The position numbers were made by a program, and so were the translations under genes. Positions 24,922 through 39,100 of a DNA stretch of 64,000 bases are shown in pieces. Positions within the stretch are counted from its first letter, which is position 1. Every line of letters begins with the position of its first letter. The notes under the pieces were generated by a model. The model was given only the letters and a program-made list of their open reading frames with translations. It ran no database searches and was not told the DNA's origin. The DNA is from Auanema rhodensis (lineage: Eukaryota > Nematoda > Chromadorea > Rhabditida > Rhabditidae): positions 3,038,001-3,102,000 of the forward strand of contig OZ059899.1 of the NCBI GenBank assembly GCA_964057225.1, in the 5' to 3' direction.

Positions 24922-27900
24922 GAAGAAATAATTTTTTTGTTGAATAACATTGTCCATCGTCTTTGCCTTGAAAAAAGGAATCTAAAAACATCTACTTTTT
25001 GCTAAATTATTTTGAAATTTTTCGAAAAAATTTTTGTCAAAATGTTTTTGGAAACAATGTTGAGTGTACATGGAAACTCAACATACACTAATGCATCATT
25101 TTTCAAACGATCATAACTAATTTTTGTATTAAGTGTTTCTCAATGTAGTATAGTGCATTCGATGCGGATTTTTAAGCTGCGTCGATCTGTGTTATCAGAT
25201 TTGCGCTAGCTTAAAAATGCACCGAGATATCAACTGATATAAGTTCACACTTATATCCTCGATTTTCACCCTGAAGAATTAATTTTTTCGTTGAATAACA
25301 TTGTCCATCGTCTTTGCCTTGAAAAATGGAATCTAAAAACATCTACTTTTTGCTAAATTATTTTGAAATTTTTCGAAAACATTTTTGTCAAAATGTTTTT
25401 GGAAGCAATGTTGAGTGTACATGGAAACTCAACATACACTAATGCATCATTTTTCAAACGTTCATAACTAATTTTTGTATCAAGCGTTTCTCAATGTAGT
25501 ATAGTGCATTCGATGCGGATTTTTAAGCTGCGTCGATCTGTGTTATCAGATTTGCGCTAGCTTAAAAATGCACCGAGATATCAACTGATATAAGTTCACA
25601 CTTATATCCTCGATTTTCACCCTGAAGAAATAATTTTTTCGTTGAATAACATTGTCCATCGTCTTTGCCTTGAAAAAAGGAATCTAAAAACATCTACTTT
25701 TTGCTAAATTATTCTGAAATTTTTCGAAAAAATTTTTGTCAAAATGTTTTTGGAAACAATGTTGAGTGTACATGGAAACTCAACATACACTAATGCATCA
25801 TTTTTCAAACGATCATAACTAATTTTTGTATTAAGCGTTTCTCAATGTAATATAGTGCATTCGATGCGGATTTTTAAGCTGCGTCGATCTGTGTTATCAG
25901 ATTTGCGCTAGCTTAAAAATGCACCGAGATATCAACTGATATAAGTTCACACTTATATCCTCGATTTTCACCCTGAAGAATTAATTTTTTCGTTGAATAA
26001 CATTGTCCATCGTCTTTGCCTTGAAAAATGGAATCTAAAAACATCTATTTTTTGTTAAATTATTTTGAAATTTTTCGAAAAAATTTTTGTCAAAATGTTT
26101 TTGGAAGCAATGTTGAGTGTACATGGAAACTCAACATACACTAATGCATCATTTTTAAAACGATCATAACTAATTTTTGTATCAAGCGTTTCTCAATGTA
26201 GTATAGTGCATTCGATGCGGATTTTTAAGCTGCGTCGATCTGTGTTATCAGATTTGCGCTAGCTTAAAAATGCACCGAGATATCAACTGATATAAGTTCA
26301 CACTTATATCCTCGATTTTCACCCTGAAGAAATAATTTTTTCGTTGAATAACATTGTCCATCGTCTTTGCCTTGAAAAAAGGAATCTAATAACATCTACT
26401 TTTTGCTAAATTATTTTGAAATTTTTCGATAAACTTTTTGTCAAAATGTTTTTGGAAACAATGTTGAGTGTACATGGAAACTCAACATACACTAATGCAT
26501 CATTTTTCAAACGATCATAACTAATTTTTGTATTAAGCGTTTCTCAATGTAGTATTTGTGCATTCGATGCGGATTTTTAAGCTGCGTCGATCTGTGTTAT
26601 CAGATTTGCGCTAGCTTAAAAATGCACCGAGATATCAACTGATATAAGTTCACACTTATATCCTCGATTTTCACCCTGAAGAAATAATTTTTTCGTTGAA
26701 TAACATTGTCCATCGTCTTTGCCTTGAAAAAAGGAATCTAAAAACATCTACTTTTTGCTAAATTATTCTGAAATTTTTCGAAAAAATTTTTGTCAAAATG
26801 TTTTTGGAAACAATGTTGAGTGTACATGGAAACTCAACATACACTAATGCATCATTTTTCAAACGATCATAACTAATTTTTGTATTAAGCATTTCTCAAT
26901 GTAGTATAGTGCATTCGATGCGGATTTTTAAGCTGCGTCGATCTGTGTTATCAGATTTGCGCTAGCTTAAAAATGCACCGAGATATCAACTGATATAAGT
27001 TCACACTTATATCCTCGATTTTCACCCTGAAGAATTAATTTTTTCGTTGAATAACATTGTCCATCGTCTTTGCCTTGAAAAAAGGAATCTAATAACATCT
27101 ACTTTTTGCTAAATTATTTTGAAATTTTTCGAAAAAATTTTTGTCAAAATGTTTTTGGAAGCAATGTTGAGTGTACATGGAAACTCAACATACACTAATG
27201 CATCATTTTTCAAACGATCATAACTAATTTTTGTATCAAGCGTTTCTCAATGTAGTATAGTGCATTCGATGCGGATTTTTAAGCTGCGTCGATCTGTGTT
27301 ATCAGATTTGCGCTAGCTTAAAAATGCACCGAGATATCAACTGATATAAGTTCACACTTATATCCTCGATTTTCACCCTGAAGAAATAATTTTTTCGTTG
27401 AATAACATTGTCCATCGTCTTTGCCTTGAAAAAAGGAATCTAAAAACATCTACTTTTTGCTAAATTATTTTGAAATTTTTCGAAAAACTTTTTGTCAAAA
27501 TGTTTTTGGAAACAATGTTGAGTGTACATGGAAACTCAACATACACTAATGCATCATTTTTCAAACGATCATAACTAATTTTTGTATTAAGCGTTTTTCA
27601 ATGTAGTATAGTGCATTCGATGCGGATTTTTAAGCTGCGTCGATCAGTGTTATCAGATTTGCGCTAGCTTAAAAATGCACCGAGATATCAACTGATATAA
27701 GTTCACACTTATATCCTCGATTTTCACCCTGAAGAATTAATTTTTTCGTTGAATAACATTGTCCATCGTCTTTGCCTTGAAAAATGGAATCTAAAAACAT
27801 CTATTTTTTGTTAAATTATTTTGAAATTTTTCGAAAAAATTTTTGTCAAAATGTTTTTGGAAGCAATGTTGAGTGTACATGGAAACTCAACATACACTAA

Positions 27901-28432
27901 TGCATCATTTTTCAAACGATCATAACTAATTTTTGTATTAAGCGTTTCTCAATGTAGTATAGTGCATTCGATGCGGATTTTTAAGCTGCGTCGATCTGTG
28001 TTATCAGATTTGCGCTAGCTTAAAAATGCACCGAGATATCAACTGATATAAGTTCACACTTATATCCTCGATTTTCACCCTGAAGAATTAATTTTTTCGT
28101 TGAATAACATTGTCCATCGTCTTTGCCTTGAAAAAAGGAATCTAATAACATCTACTTTTTGCTAAATTATTTTGAAATTTTTCGAAAAACTTTTTGTCAA
28201 AATGTTTTTGGAAACAATGTTGAGTGTACATGGAAACTCAACATACACTAATGCATCATTTTTCAAACGATCATAACTAATTTTTGTATTAAGCGTTTCT
28301 CAATGTAGTATAGTGCATTCGATGCGGATTTTTAAGCTGCGTCGATCTGTGTTATCAGATTTGCGCTAGCTTAAAAATGCACCGAGATATCAACTGATAT
28401 AAGTTCACACTTATATCCTCGATTTTCACCCT
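24922..28432. repeat. 10-unit HOR derivative (M72-M81, 3511 bp)
   Basis: The order is g h i j a b c d e f, so the five units k l m k e are missing compared with the full copy. The joint lies in M76 (26326-26677), which begins with a7 like k and continues with t65, t106, c109 and the extra base of type a. This is what an unequal exchange between a k unit and an a unit, in register, would leave. The c-to-t and other private changes are few, so the event is probably not old. Confidence 0.88.
26326..26677. repeat. Recombinant junction unit M76 (k/a hybrid)
   Basis: M66 and M91 are ordinary type a units and begin gaagaatta. M76 has all the right-hand markers of type a, including the 352-bp length, but begins gaagaaata as type k does. 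The exchange therefore falls between unit positions 7 and 65, that is, between about 26332 and 26390. A single point change at position 7 would be the alternative, but the loss of exactly k l m k e at this point favours recombination. Confidence 0.78.
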
Positions 28433-31400
28433 GAAGAAATAATTTTTTTGTTGAATAACATTGTCCATCGTCTTTGCCTTGAAAAAAGGAATCTAAAAAC
28501 ATCTACTTTTTGCTAAATTATTTTGAAATTTTTCGAAAAAATTTTTGTCAAAATGTTTTTGGAAACAATGTTGAGTGTACATGGAAACTCAACATACACT
28601 AATGCATCATTTTTCAAACGATCATAACTAATTTTTGTATTAAGTGTTTCTCAATGTAGTATAGTGCATTCGATGCGGATTTTTAAGCTGCGTCGATCTG
28701 TGTTATCAGATTTGCGCTAGCTTAAAAATGCACCGAGATATCAACTGATATAAGTTCACACTTATATCCTCGATTTTCACCCTGAAGAATTAATTTTTTC
28801 GTTGAATAACATTGTCCATCGTCTTTGCCTTGAAAAATGGAATCTAAAAACATCTACTTTTTGCTAAATTATTTTGAAATTTTTCGAAAACATTTTTGTC
28901 AAAATGTTTTTGGAAGCAATGTTGAGTGTACATGGAAACTCAACATACACTAATGCATCATTTTTCAAACGTTCATAACTAATTTTTGTATCAAGCGTTT
29001 CTCAATGTAGTATAGTGCATTCGATGCGGATTTTTAAGCTGCGTCGATCTGTGTTATCAGATTTGCGCTAGCTTAAAAATGCACCGAGATATCAACTGAT
29101 ATAAGTTCACACTTATATCCTCGATTTTCACCCTGAAGAAATAATTTTTTCGTTGAATAACATTGTCCATCGTCTTTGCCTTGAAAAAAGGAATCTAAAA
29201 ACATCTACTTTTTGCTAAATTATTCTGAAATTTTTCGAAAAAATTTTTGTCAAAATGTTTTTGGAAACAATGTTGAGTGTACATGGAAACTCAACATACA
29301 CTAATGCATCATTTTTCAAACGATCATAACTAATTTTTGTATTAAGCGTTTCTCAATGTAGTATAGTGCATTCGATGCGGATTTTTAAGCTGCGTCGATC
29401 TGTGTTATCAGATTTGCGCTAGCTTAAAAATGCACCGAGATATCAACTGATATAAGTTCACACTTATATCCTCGATTTTCACCCTGAAGAATTAATTTTT
29501 TCGTTGAATAACATTGTCCATCGTCTTTGCCTTGAAAAATGGAATCTAAAAACATCTATTTTTTGTTAAATTATTTTGAAATTTTTCGAAAAAATTTTTG
29601 TCAAAATGTTTTTGGAAGCAATGTTGAGTGTACATGGAAACTCAACATACACTAATGCATCATTTTTAAAACGATCATAACTAATTTTTGTATCAAGCGT
29701 TTCTCAATGTAGTATAGTGCATTCGATGCGGATTTTTAAGCTGCGTCGATCTGTGTTATCAGATTTGCGCTAGCTTAAAAATGCACCGAGATATCAACTG
29801 ATATAAGTTCACACTTATATCCTCGATTTTCACCCTGAAGAAATAATTTTTTCGTTGAATAACATTGTCCATCGTCTTTGCCTTGAAAAAAGGAATCTAA
29901 AAACATCTACTTTTTGCTAAATTATTCTGAAATTTTTCGAAAAAATTTTTGTCAAAATGTTTTTGGAAACAATGTTGAGTGTACATGGAAACTCAACATA
30001 CACTAATGCATCATTTTTCAAACGATCATAACTAATTTTTGTATTAAGCGTTTTTCAATGTAGTATAGTGCATTCGATGCGGATTTTTAAGCTGCGTCGA
30101 TCAGTGTTATCAGATTTGCGCTAGCTTAAAAATGCACCGAGATATCAACTGATATAAGTTCACACTTATATCCTCGATTTTCACCCTGAAGAATTAATTT
30201 TTTCGTTGAATAACATTGTCCATCGTCTTTGCCTTGAAAAATGGAATCTAAAAACATCTATTTTTTGTTAAATTATTTTGAAATTTTTCGAAAAAATTTT
30301 TGTCAAAATGTTTTTGGAAGCAATGTTGAGTGTACATGGAAACTCAACATACACTAATGCATCATTTTTCAAACGATCATAACTAATTTTTGTATAAAGC
30401 GTTTCTCAATGTAGTATAGTGCATTCGATGCGGATTTTTAAGCTGCGTCGATCTGTGTTATCAGATTTGCGCTAGCTTAAAAATGCACCGAGATATCAAC
30501 TGATATAAGTTCACACTTATATCCTCGATTTTCACCCTGAAGAATTAATTTTTTCGTTGAATAACATTGTCCATCGTCTTTGCCTTGAAAAATGGAATCT
30601 AAAAACATCTACTTTTTGCTAAATTATTTTGAAATTTTTCGAAAACATTTTTGTCAAAATGTTTTTGGAAGCAATGTTGAGTGTACATGGAAACTCAACA
30701 TACACTAATGCATCATTTTTCAAACGATCATAACTAATTTTTGTATCAAGCGTTTCTCAATGTAGTATAGTGCATTCGATGCGGATTTTTAAGCTGCGTC
30801 GATCTGTGTTATCAGATTTGCGCTAGCTTAAAAATGCACCGAGATATCAACTGATATAAGTTCACACTTATATCCTCGATTTTCACCCTGAAGAAATAAT
30901 TTTTTCGTTGAATAACATTGTCCATCGTCTTTGCCTTGAAAAAAGGAATCTAAAAACATCTACTTTTTGCTAAATTATTCTGAAATTTTTCGAAAAAATT
31001 TTTGTCAAAATGTTTTTGGAAACAATGTTGAGTGTACATGGAAACTCAACATACACTAATGCATCATTTTTCAAACGATCATAACTAATTTTTGTATTAA
31101 GCGTTTTTCAATGTAGTATAGTGCATTCGATGCGGATTTTTAAGCTGCGTCGATCAGTGTTATCAGATTTGCGCTAGCTTAAAAATGCACCGAGATATCA
31201 ACTGATATAAGTTCACACTTATATCCTCGATTTTCACCCTGAAGAATTAATTTTTTCGTTGAATAACATTGTCCATCGTCTTTGCCTTGAAAAATGGAAT
31301 CTAAAAACATCTATTTTTTGTTAAATTATTTTGAAATTTTTCGAAAAAATTTTTGTCAAAATGTTTTTGGAAGCAATGTTGAGTGTACATGGAAACTCAA

Positions 31401-32996
31401 CATACACTAATGCATCATTTTTCAAACGATCATAACTAATTTTTGTATTAAGCGTTTCTCAATGTAGTATAGTGCATTCGATGCGGATTTTTAAGCTGCG
31501 TCGATCTGTGTTATCAGATTTGCGCTAGCTTAAAAATGCACCGAGATATCAACTGATATAAGTTCACACTTATATCCTCGATTTTCACCCTGAAGAATTA
31601 ATTTTTTCGTTGAATAACATTGTCCATCGTCTTTGCCTTGAAAAAAGGAATCTAATAACATCTACTTTTTGCTAAATTATTTTGAAATTTTTCGATAAAC
31701 TTTTTGTCAAAATGTTTTTGGAAACAATGTTGAGTGTACATGGAAACTCAACATACACTAATGCATCATTTTTCAAACGATCATAACTAATTTTTGTATT
31801 AAGCGTTTCTCAATGTAGTATTTGTGCATTCGATGCGGATTTTTAAGCTGCGTCGATCTGTGTTATCAGATTTGCGCTAGCTTAAAAATGCACCGAGATA
31901 TCAACTGATATAAGTTCACACTTATATCCTCGATTTTCACCCTGAAGAAATAATTTTTTCGTTGAATAACATTGTCCATCGTCTTTGCCTTGAAAAAAGG
32001 AATCTAAAAACATCTACTTTTTGCTAAATTATTCTGAAATTTTTCGAAAAAATTTTTGTCAAAATGTTTTTGGAAACAATGTTGAGTGTACATGGAAACT
32101 CAACATACACTAATGCATCATTTTTCAAACGATCATAACTAATTTTTGTATTAAGCATTTCTCAATGTAGTATAGTGCATTCGATGCGGATTTTTAAGCT
32201 GCGTCGATCTGTGTTATCAGATTTGCGCTAGCTTAAAAATGCACCGAGATATCAACTGATATAAGTTCACACTTATATCCTCGATTTTCACCCTGAAGAA
32301 TTAATTTTTTCGTTGAATAACATTGTCCATCGTCTTTGCCTTGAAAAAAGGAATCTAATAACATCTACTTTTTGCTAAATTATTTTGAAATTTTTCGAAA
32401 AAATTTTTGTCAAAATGTTTTTGGAAGCAATGTTGAGTGTACATGGAAACTCAACATACACTAATGCATCATTTTTCAAACGATCATAACTAATTTTTGT
32501 ATCAAGCGTTTCTCAATGTAGTATAGTGCATTCGATGCGGATTTTTAAGCTGCGTCGATCTGTGTTATCAGATTTGCGCTAGCTTAAAAATGCACCGAGA
32601 TATCAACTGATATAAGTTCACACTTATATCCTCGATTTTCACCCTGAAGAAATAATTTTTTCGTTGAATAACATTGTCCATCGTCTTTGCCTTGAAAAAA
32701 GGAATCTAAAAACATCTACTTTTTGCTAAATTATTTTGAAATTTTACGAAAAACTTTTTGTCAAAATGTTTTTGGAAACAATGTTGAGTGTACATGGAAA
32801 CTCAACATACACTAATGCATCATTTTTCAAACGATCATAACTAATTTTTGTATTAAGCGTTTCTCAATGTAGTATAGTGCATTCGATGCGGATTTTTAAG
32901 CTGCGTCGATCTGTGTTATCAGATTTGCGCTAGCTTAAAAATGCACCGAGATATCAACTGATATAAGTTCACACTTATATCCTCGATTTTCACCCT
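28433..32996. repeat. 13-unit HOR derivative (M82-M94, 4564 bp)
   Basis: The order is g h i j k l m k e a b c followed by one unit that is d on the left and f on the right. Two unit-lengths are therefore lost relative to the 15-mer. M91 (31592-31943) is the type a unit with the extra base. Units match their counterparts in the 15-mer at the marker positions. M94 has one private change, attttacg, at unit position 101. Confidence 0.85.
32646..32996. repeat. Recombinant junction unit M94 (d/f hybrid)
   Basis: M94 has a7 and a65 like type d, c109 and a133 like both types, and c218 and t267 like type f. The switch lies between unit positions 65 and 218, about 32710 to 32863. M56 (19305-19655), the first unit of domain 5, shows the same combination and is likewise followed by a g unit, so the 13-unit form probably existed in at least two copies. 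Confidence 0.75.
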
Positions 32997-35900
32997 GAAG
33001 AAATAATTTTTTTGTTGAATAACATTGTCCATCGTCTTTGCCTTGAAAAAAGGAATCTAAAAACATCTACTTTTTGCTAAATTATTTTGAAATTTTTCGA
33101 AAAAATTTTTGTCAAAATGTTTTTGGAAACAATGTTGAGTGTACATGGAAACTCAACATACACTAATGCATCATTTTTCAAACGATCATAACTAATTTTT
33201 GTATTAAGCGTTTCTCAATGTAGTATAGTGCATTCGATGCGGATTTTTAAGCTGCGTCGATCTGTGTTATCAGATTTGCGCTAGCTTAAAAATGCACCGA
33301 GATATCAACTGATATAAGTTCACACTTATATCCTCGATTTTCACCCTGAAGAATTAATTTTTTCGTTGAATAACATTGTCCATCGTCTTTGCCTTGAAAA
33401 ATGGAATCTAAAAACATCTACTTTTTGCTAAATTATTTTGAAATTTTTCGAAAACATTTTTGTCAAAATGTTTTTGGAAGCAATGTTGAGTGTACATGGA
33501 AACTCAACATACACTAATGCATCATTTTTCAAACGTTCATAACTAATTTTTGTATCAAGCGTTTCTCAATGTAGTATAGTGCATTCGATGCGGATTTTTA
33601 AGCTGCGTCGATCTGTGTTATCAGATTTGCGCTAGCTTAAAAATGCACCGAGATATCAACTGATATAAGTTCACACTTATATCCTCGATTTTCACCCTGA
33701 AGAAATAATTTTTTCGTTGAATAACATTGTCCATCGTCTTTGCCTTGAAAAAAGGAATCTAAAAACATCTACTTTTTGCTAAATTATTCTGAAATTTTTC
33801 GAAAAAATTTTTGTCAAAATGTTTTTGGAAACAATGTTGAGTGTACATGGAAACTCAACATACACTAATGCATCATTTTTCAAACGATCATAACTAATTT
33901 TTGTATTAAGCGTTTCTCAATGTAGTATAGTGCATTCGATGCGGATTTTTAAGCTGCGTCGATCTGTGTTATCAGATTTGCGCTAGCTTAAAAATGCACC
34001 GAGATATCAACTGATATAAGTTCACACTTATATCCTCGATTTTCACCCTGAAGAAATAATTTTTTCGTTGAATAACATTGTCCATCATCTTTGCCTTGAA
34101 AAAAGGAATCTAAAAACATCTACTTTTTGCTAAATTATTCTGAAATTTTTCGAAAAAATTTTTGTCAAAATGTTTTTGGAAACAATGTTGAGTGTACATG
34201 GAAACTCAACATACACTAATGCATCATTTTTCAAACGATCATAACTAATTTTTGTATTAAGCGTTTCTCAATGTAGTATAGTGCATTCGATGCGGATTTT
34301 TAAGCTGCGTCGATCTGTGTTATCAGATTTGCGCTAGCTTAAAAATGCACCGAGATATCAACTGATATAAGTTCACACTTATATCCTCGATTTTCACCCT
34401 GAAGAATTAATTTTTTCGTTGAATAACATTGTCCATCATCTTTGCCTTGAAAAATGGAATCTAAAAACATCTATTTTTTGTTAAATTATTTTGAAATTTT
34501 TCGAAAAAATTTTTGTCAAAATGTTTTTGGAAGCAATGTTGAGTGTACATGGAAACTCAACATACACTAATGCATCATTTTTAAAACGATCATAACTAAT
34601 TTTTGTATCAAGCGTTTCTCAATGTAGTATAGTGCATTCGATGCGGATTTTTAAGCTGCGTCGATCTGTGTTATCAGATTTGCGCTAGCTTAAAAATGCA
34701 CCGAGATATCAACTGATATAAGTTCACACTTATATCCTCGATTTTCACCCTGAAGAAATAATTTTTTCGTTGAATAACATTGTCCATCGTCTTTGCCTTG
34801 AAAAAAGGAATCTAAAAACATCTACTTTTTGCTAAATTATTCTGAAATTTTTCGAAAAAATTTTTGTCAAAATGTTTTTGGAAACAATGTTGAGTGTACA
34901 TGGAAACTCAACATACACTAATGCATCATTTTTCAAACGATCATAACTAATTTTTGTATTAAGCGTTTTTCAATGTAGTATAGTGCATTCGATGCGGATT
35001 TTTAAGCTGCGTCGATCAGTGTTATCAGATTTGCGCTAGCTTAAAAATGCACCGAGATATCAACTGATATAAGTTCACACTTATATCCTCGATTTTCACC
35101 CTGAAGAATTAATTTTTTCGTTGAATAACATTGTCCATCGTCTTTGCCTTGAAAAATGGAATCTAAAAACATCTATTTTTTGTTAAATTATTTTGAAATT
35201 TTTCGAAAAAATTTTTGTCAAAATGTTTTTGGAAGCAATGTTGAGTGTACATGGAAACTCAACATACACTAATGCATCATTTTTCAAACGATCATAACTA
35301 ATTTTTGTATAAAGCGTTTCTCAATGTAGTATAGTGCATTCGATGCGGATTTTTAAGCTGCGTCGATCTGTGTTATCAGATTTGCGCTAGCTTAAAAATG
35401 CACCGAGATATCAACTGATATAAGTTCACACTTATATCCTCGATTTTCACCCTGAAGAATTAATTTTTTCGTTGAATAACATTGTCCATCGTCTTTGCCT
35501 TGAAAAATGGAATCTAAAAACATCTACTTTTTGCTAAATTATTTTGAAATTTTTCGAAAACATTTTTGTCAAAATGTTTTTGGAAGCAATGTTGAGTGTA
35601 CATGGAAACTCAACATACACTAATGCATCATTTTTCAAACGATCATAACTAATTTTTGTATCAAGCGTTTCTCAATGTAGTATAGTGCATTCGATGCGGA
35701 TTTTTAAGCTGCGTCGATCTGTGTTATCAGATTTGCGCTAGCTTAAAAATGCACCGAGATATCAACTGATATAAGTTCACACTTATATCCTCGATTTTCA
35801 CCCTGAAGAAATAATTTTTTCGTTGAATAACATTGTCCATCGTCTTTGCCTTGAAAAAAGGAATCTAAAAACATCTACTTTTTGCTAAATTATTCTGAAA

Positions 35901-36155
35901 TTTTTCGAAAAAATTTTTGTCAAAATGTTTTTGGAAACAATGTTGAGTGTACATGGAAACTCAACATACACTAATGCATCATTTTTCAAACGATCATAAC
36001 TAATTTTTGTATTAAGCGTTTCTCAATGTAGTATAGTGCATTCGATGCGGATTTTTAAGCTGCGTCGATCTGTGTTATCAGATTTGCGCTAGCTTAAAAA
36101 TGCACCGAGATATCAACTGATATAAGTTCACACTTATATCCTCGATTTTCACCCT
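32997..36155. repeat. Partial HOR copy with an extra unit (M95-M103)
   Basis: The order is g h i i j k l m followed by an i-like unit. M95 has the T run of type g but ttaagcg instead of ttaagtg. M98 (34050-34400) is an extra i unit. M98 and its neighbour M99 (type j) both carry a at unit position 38 (34087 and 34438), seen in no other unit. After M103 the pattern changes abruptly to domain 6. Confidence 0.8.
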
Positions 36156-39100
36156 GAAGAATTAATTTTTTCGTTGAATAACATTGTCCATCGTTTTTGC
36201 CTTGAAAAAAGGAATCTAAAAACATCTACTTTTTGCTAAATTATTTTGAAATTTTTCGAAAAAATTTTTGTCAAAATGTTTTTGGAAGCAATGTTGAGTG
36301 TACATGGAAACTCAACATACACTAATGCATCATTTTTCAAACGATCATAACTAATTTTTGTATTAAGCGTTTCTCAATGTAGTATAGTGCATTCGATGCG
36401 GATTTTTAAGCTGCGTCGATCTGTGTTATCAGATTTGCGCTAGCTTAAAAATGCACCGAGATATCAACTGATATAAGTTCACACTTATATCCTCGATTTT
36501 CACCCTGAAGAAATAATTTTTTCGTTGAATAACATTGTCCATCGTCTTTGCCTTGAAAAAAGGAATCTAAAAACATCTACTTTTTGCTAAATTATTTTGA
36601 AATTTTTCGAAAAAATTTTTGTCAAAATGTTTTTGGAAGCAATGTTGAGTGTACATGGAAACTCAACATACACTAATGCATCATTTTTCAAACGATCATA
36701 ACTAACTTTTGTATTAAGCGTTTCTCAATGTAGTATAGTGCATTCGATGCGGATTTTTAAGCTGCGTCGATCTGTGTTATCAGATTTGCGCTAGCTTAAA
36801 AATGCACCGAGATATCAACTGATATAAGTTTACACTTATATCCTCGATTTTCACCCTGAAGAATTAATTTTTTCGTTGAATAACATTGTCCATCGTTTTT
36901 GCCTTGAAAAAAAGAATCTAAAAACATCTACTTTTTGCTAAATTATTTTGAAATTTTTCGAAAAAATTTTTGTCAAAATGTTTTTGGAAGCAATGTTGAG
37001 TGTACATGGAAACTCAACATACACTAATGCATCATTTTTCAAACGATCATAACTAATTTTTGTATTAAGCGTTTCTCAATGTAGTATAGTGCATTCGATG
37101 CGGATTTTTAAGCTGCGTCGATCTGTGTTATCAGATTTGCGCTAGCTTAAAAATGCACCGAGATATCAACTGATATAAGTTCACACTTATATCCTCGATT
37201 TTCACCCTGAAGAATTAATTTTTTCGTTGAATAACATTGTCCATCGTCTTTGCCTTGAAAAATGGAATCTAAAAACATCTATTTTTTGTTAAATTATTTT
37301 GAAATTTTTCGAAAAAATTTTTGTCAAAATGTTTTTGGAAGCAATGTTGAGTGTACATGGAAACTCAACATACACTAATGCATCATTTTTAAAACGATCA
37401 TAACTAATTTTTGTATCAAGCGTTTCTCAATGTAGTATAGTGCATTCGATGCGGATTTTTAAGCTGCGTCGATCTGTGTTATCAGATTTGCGCTAGCTTA
37501 AAAATGCACCGAGATATCAACTGATATAAGTTTACACTTATATCCTCGATTTTCACCCTGAAGAATTAATTTTTTCGTTGAATAACATTGTCCATCGTCT
37601 TTGCCTTGAAAAAAAGAATCTAAAAACATCTACTTTTTGCTAAATTATTTTGAAATTTTTCGAAAAAATTTTTGTCAAAATGTTTTTGGAAGCAATGTTG
37701 AGTGTACATGGAAACTCAACATACACTAATGCATCATTTTTCAAACGATCATAACTAATTTTTGTATTAAGCGTTTCTCAATGTAGTATAGTGCATTCGA
37801 TGCGGATTTTTAAGCTGCGTCGATCTGTGTTATCAGATTTGCGCTAGCTTAAAAATGCACCGAGATATCAACTGATATAAGTTCACACTTATATCCTCGA
37901 TTTTCACCCTGAAGAATTAATTTTTTCGTTGAATAACATTGTCCATCGTCTTTGCCTTGAAAAATGGAATCTAAAAACATCTATTTTTTGTTAAATTATT
38001 TTGAAATTTTTCGAAAAAATTTTTGTCAAAATGTTTTTGGAAGCAATGTTGAGTGTACATGGAAACTCAACATACACTAATGCATCATTTTTCAAACGAT
38101 CATAACTAATTTTTGTATTAAGCGTTTCTCAATGTAGTATAGTGCATTCGATGCGGATTTTTAAGCTGCGTCGATCTGTGTTATCAGATTTGCGCTAGCT
38201 TAAAAATGCACCGAGATATCAACTGATATAAGTTCACACTTATATCCTCGATTTTCACCCTGAAGAATTAATTTTTTCGTTGAATAACATTGTCCATCGT
38301 TTTTGCCTTGAAAAAAGGAATCTAAAAACATCTACTTTTTGCTAAATTATTTTGAAATTTTTCGAAAAAATTTTTGTCAAAATGTTTTTGGAAGCAATGT
38401 TGAGTGTACATGGAAACTCAACATACACTAATGCATCATTTTTCAAACGATCATAACTAATTTTTGTATTAAGCGTTTCTCAATGTAGTATAGTGCATTC
38501 GATGCGGATTTTTAAGCTGCGTCGATCTGTGTTATCAGATTTGCGCTAGCTTAAAAATGCACCGAGATATCAACTGATATAAGTTCACACTTATATCCTC
38601 GATTTTCACCCTGAAGAAATAATTTTTTCGTTGAATAACATTGTCCATCGTCTTTGCCTTGAAAAAAGGAATCTAAAAACATCTACTTTTTGCTAAATTA
38701 TTTTGAAATTTTTCGAAAAAATTTTTGTCAAAATGTTTTTGGAAGCAATGTTGAGTGTACATGGAAACTCAACATACACTAATGCATCATTTTTCAAACG
38801 ATCATAACTAACTTTTGTATTAAGCGTTTCTCAATGTAGTATAGTGCATTCGATGCGGATTTTTAAGCTGCGTCGATCTGTGTTATCAGATTTGCGCTAG
38901 CTTAAAAATGCACCGAGATATCAACTGATATAAGTTTACACTTATATCCTCGATTTTCACCCTGAAGAATTAATTTTTTCGTTGAATAACATTGTCCATC
39001 GTTTTTGCCTTGAAAAAAAGAATCTAAAAACATCTACTTTTTGCTAAATTATTTTGAAATTTTTCGAAAAAATTTTTGTCAAAATGTTTTTGGAAGCAAT

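Larger units (their letters stand above)
19305..36155. repeat. Domain 5: 15-unit higher-order repeat region (M56-M103)
   Basis: Unit types recur in a fixed order that I label g h i j k l m k e a b c d e f. Markers: g has an unbroken T run at 11-17; h has c108 and t189; i has c91 and a133; j has t74, t81 and a183; k has c91, a133, t218 and a267; l has t74 and a209; m has c108; e has t74; a has t65, t106, c109 and an extra base near 232; b has a214; c has t65 with c209; d has c109, t218 and a267; f has t65 and c109. One complete 15-unit copy is followed by a 10-unit copy, a 13-unit copy and a partial copy. M56 is the left fragment. Confidence 0.9.
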
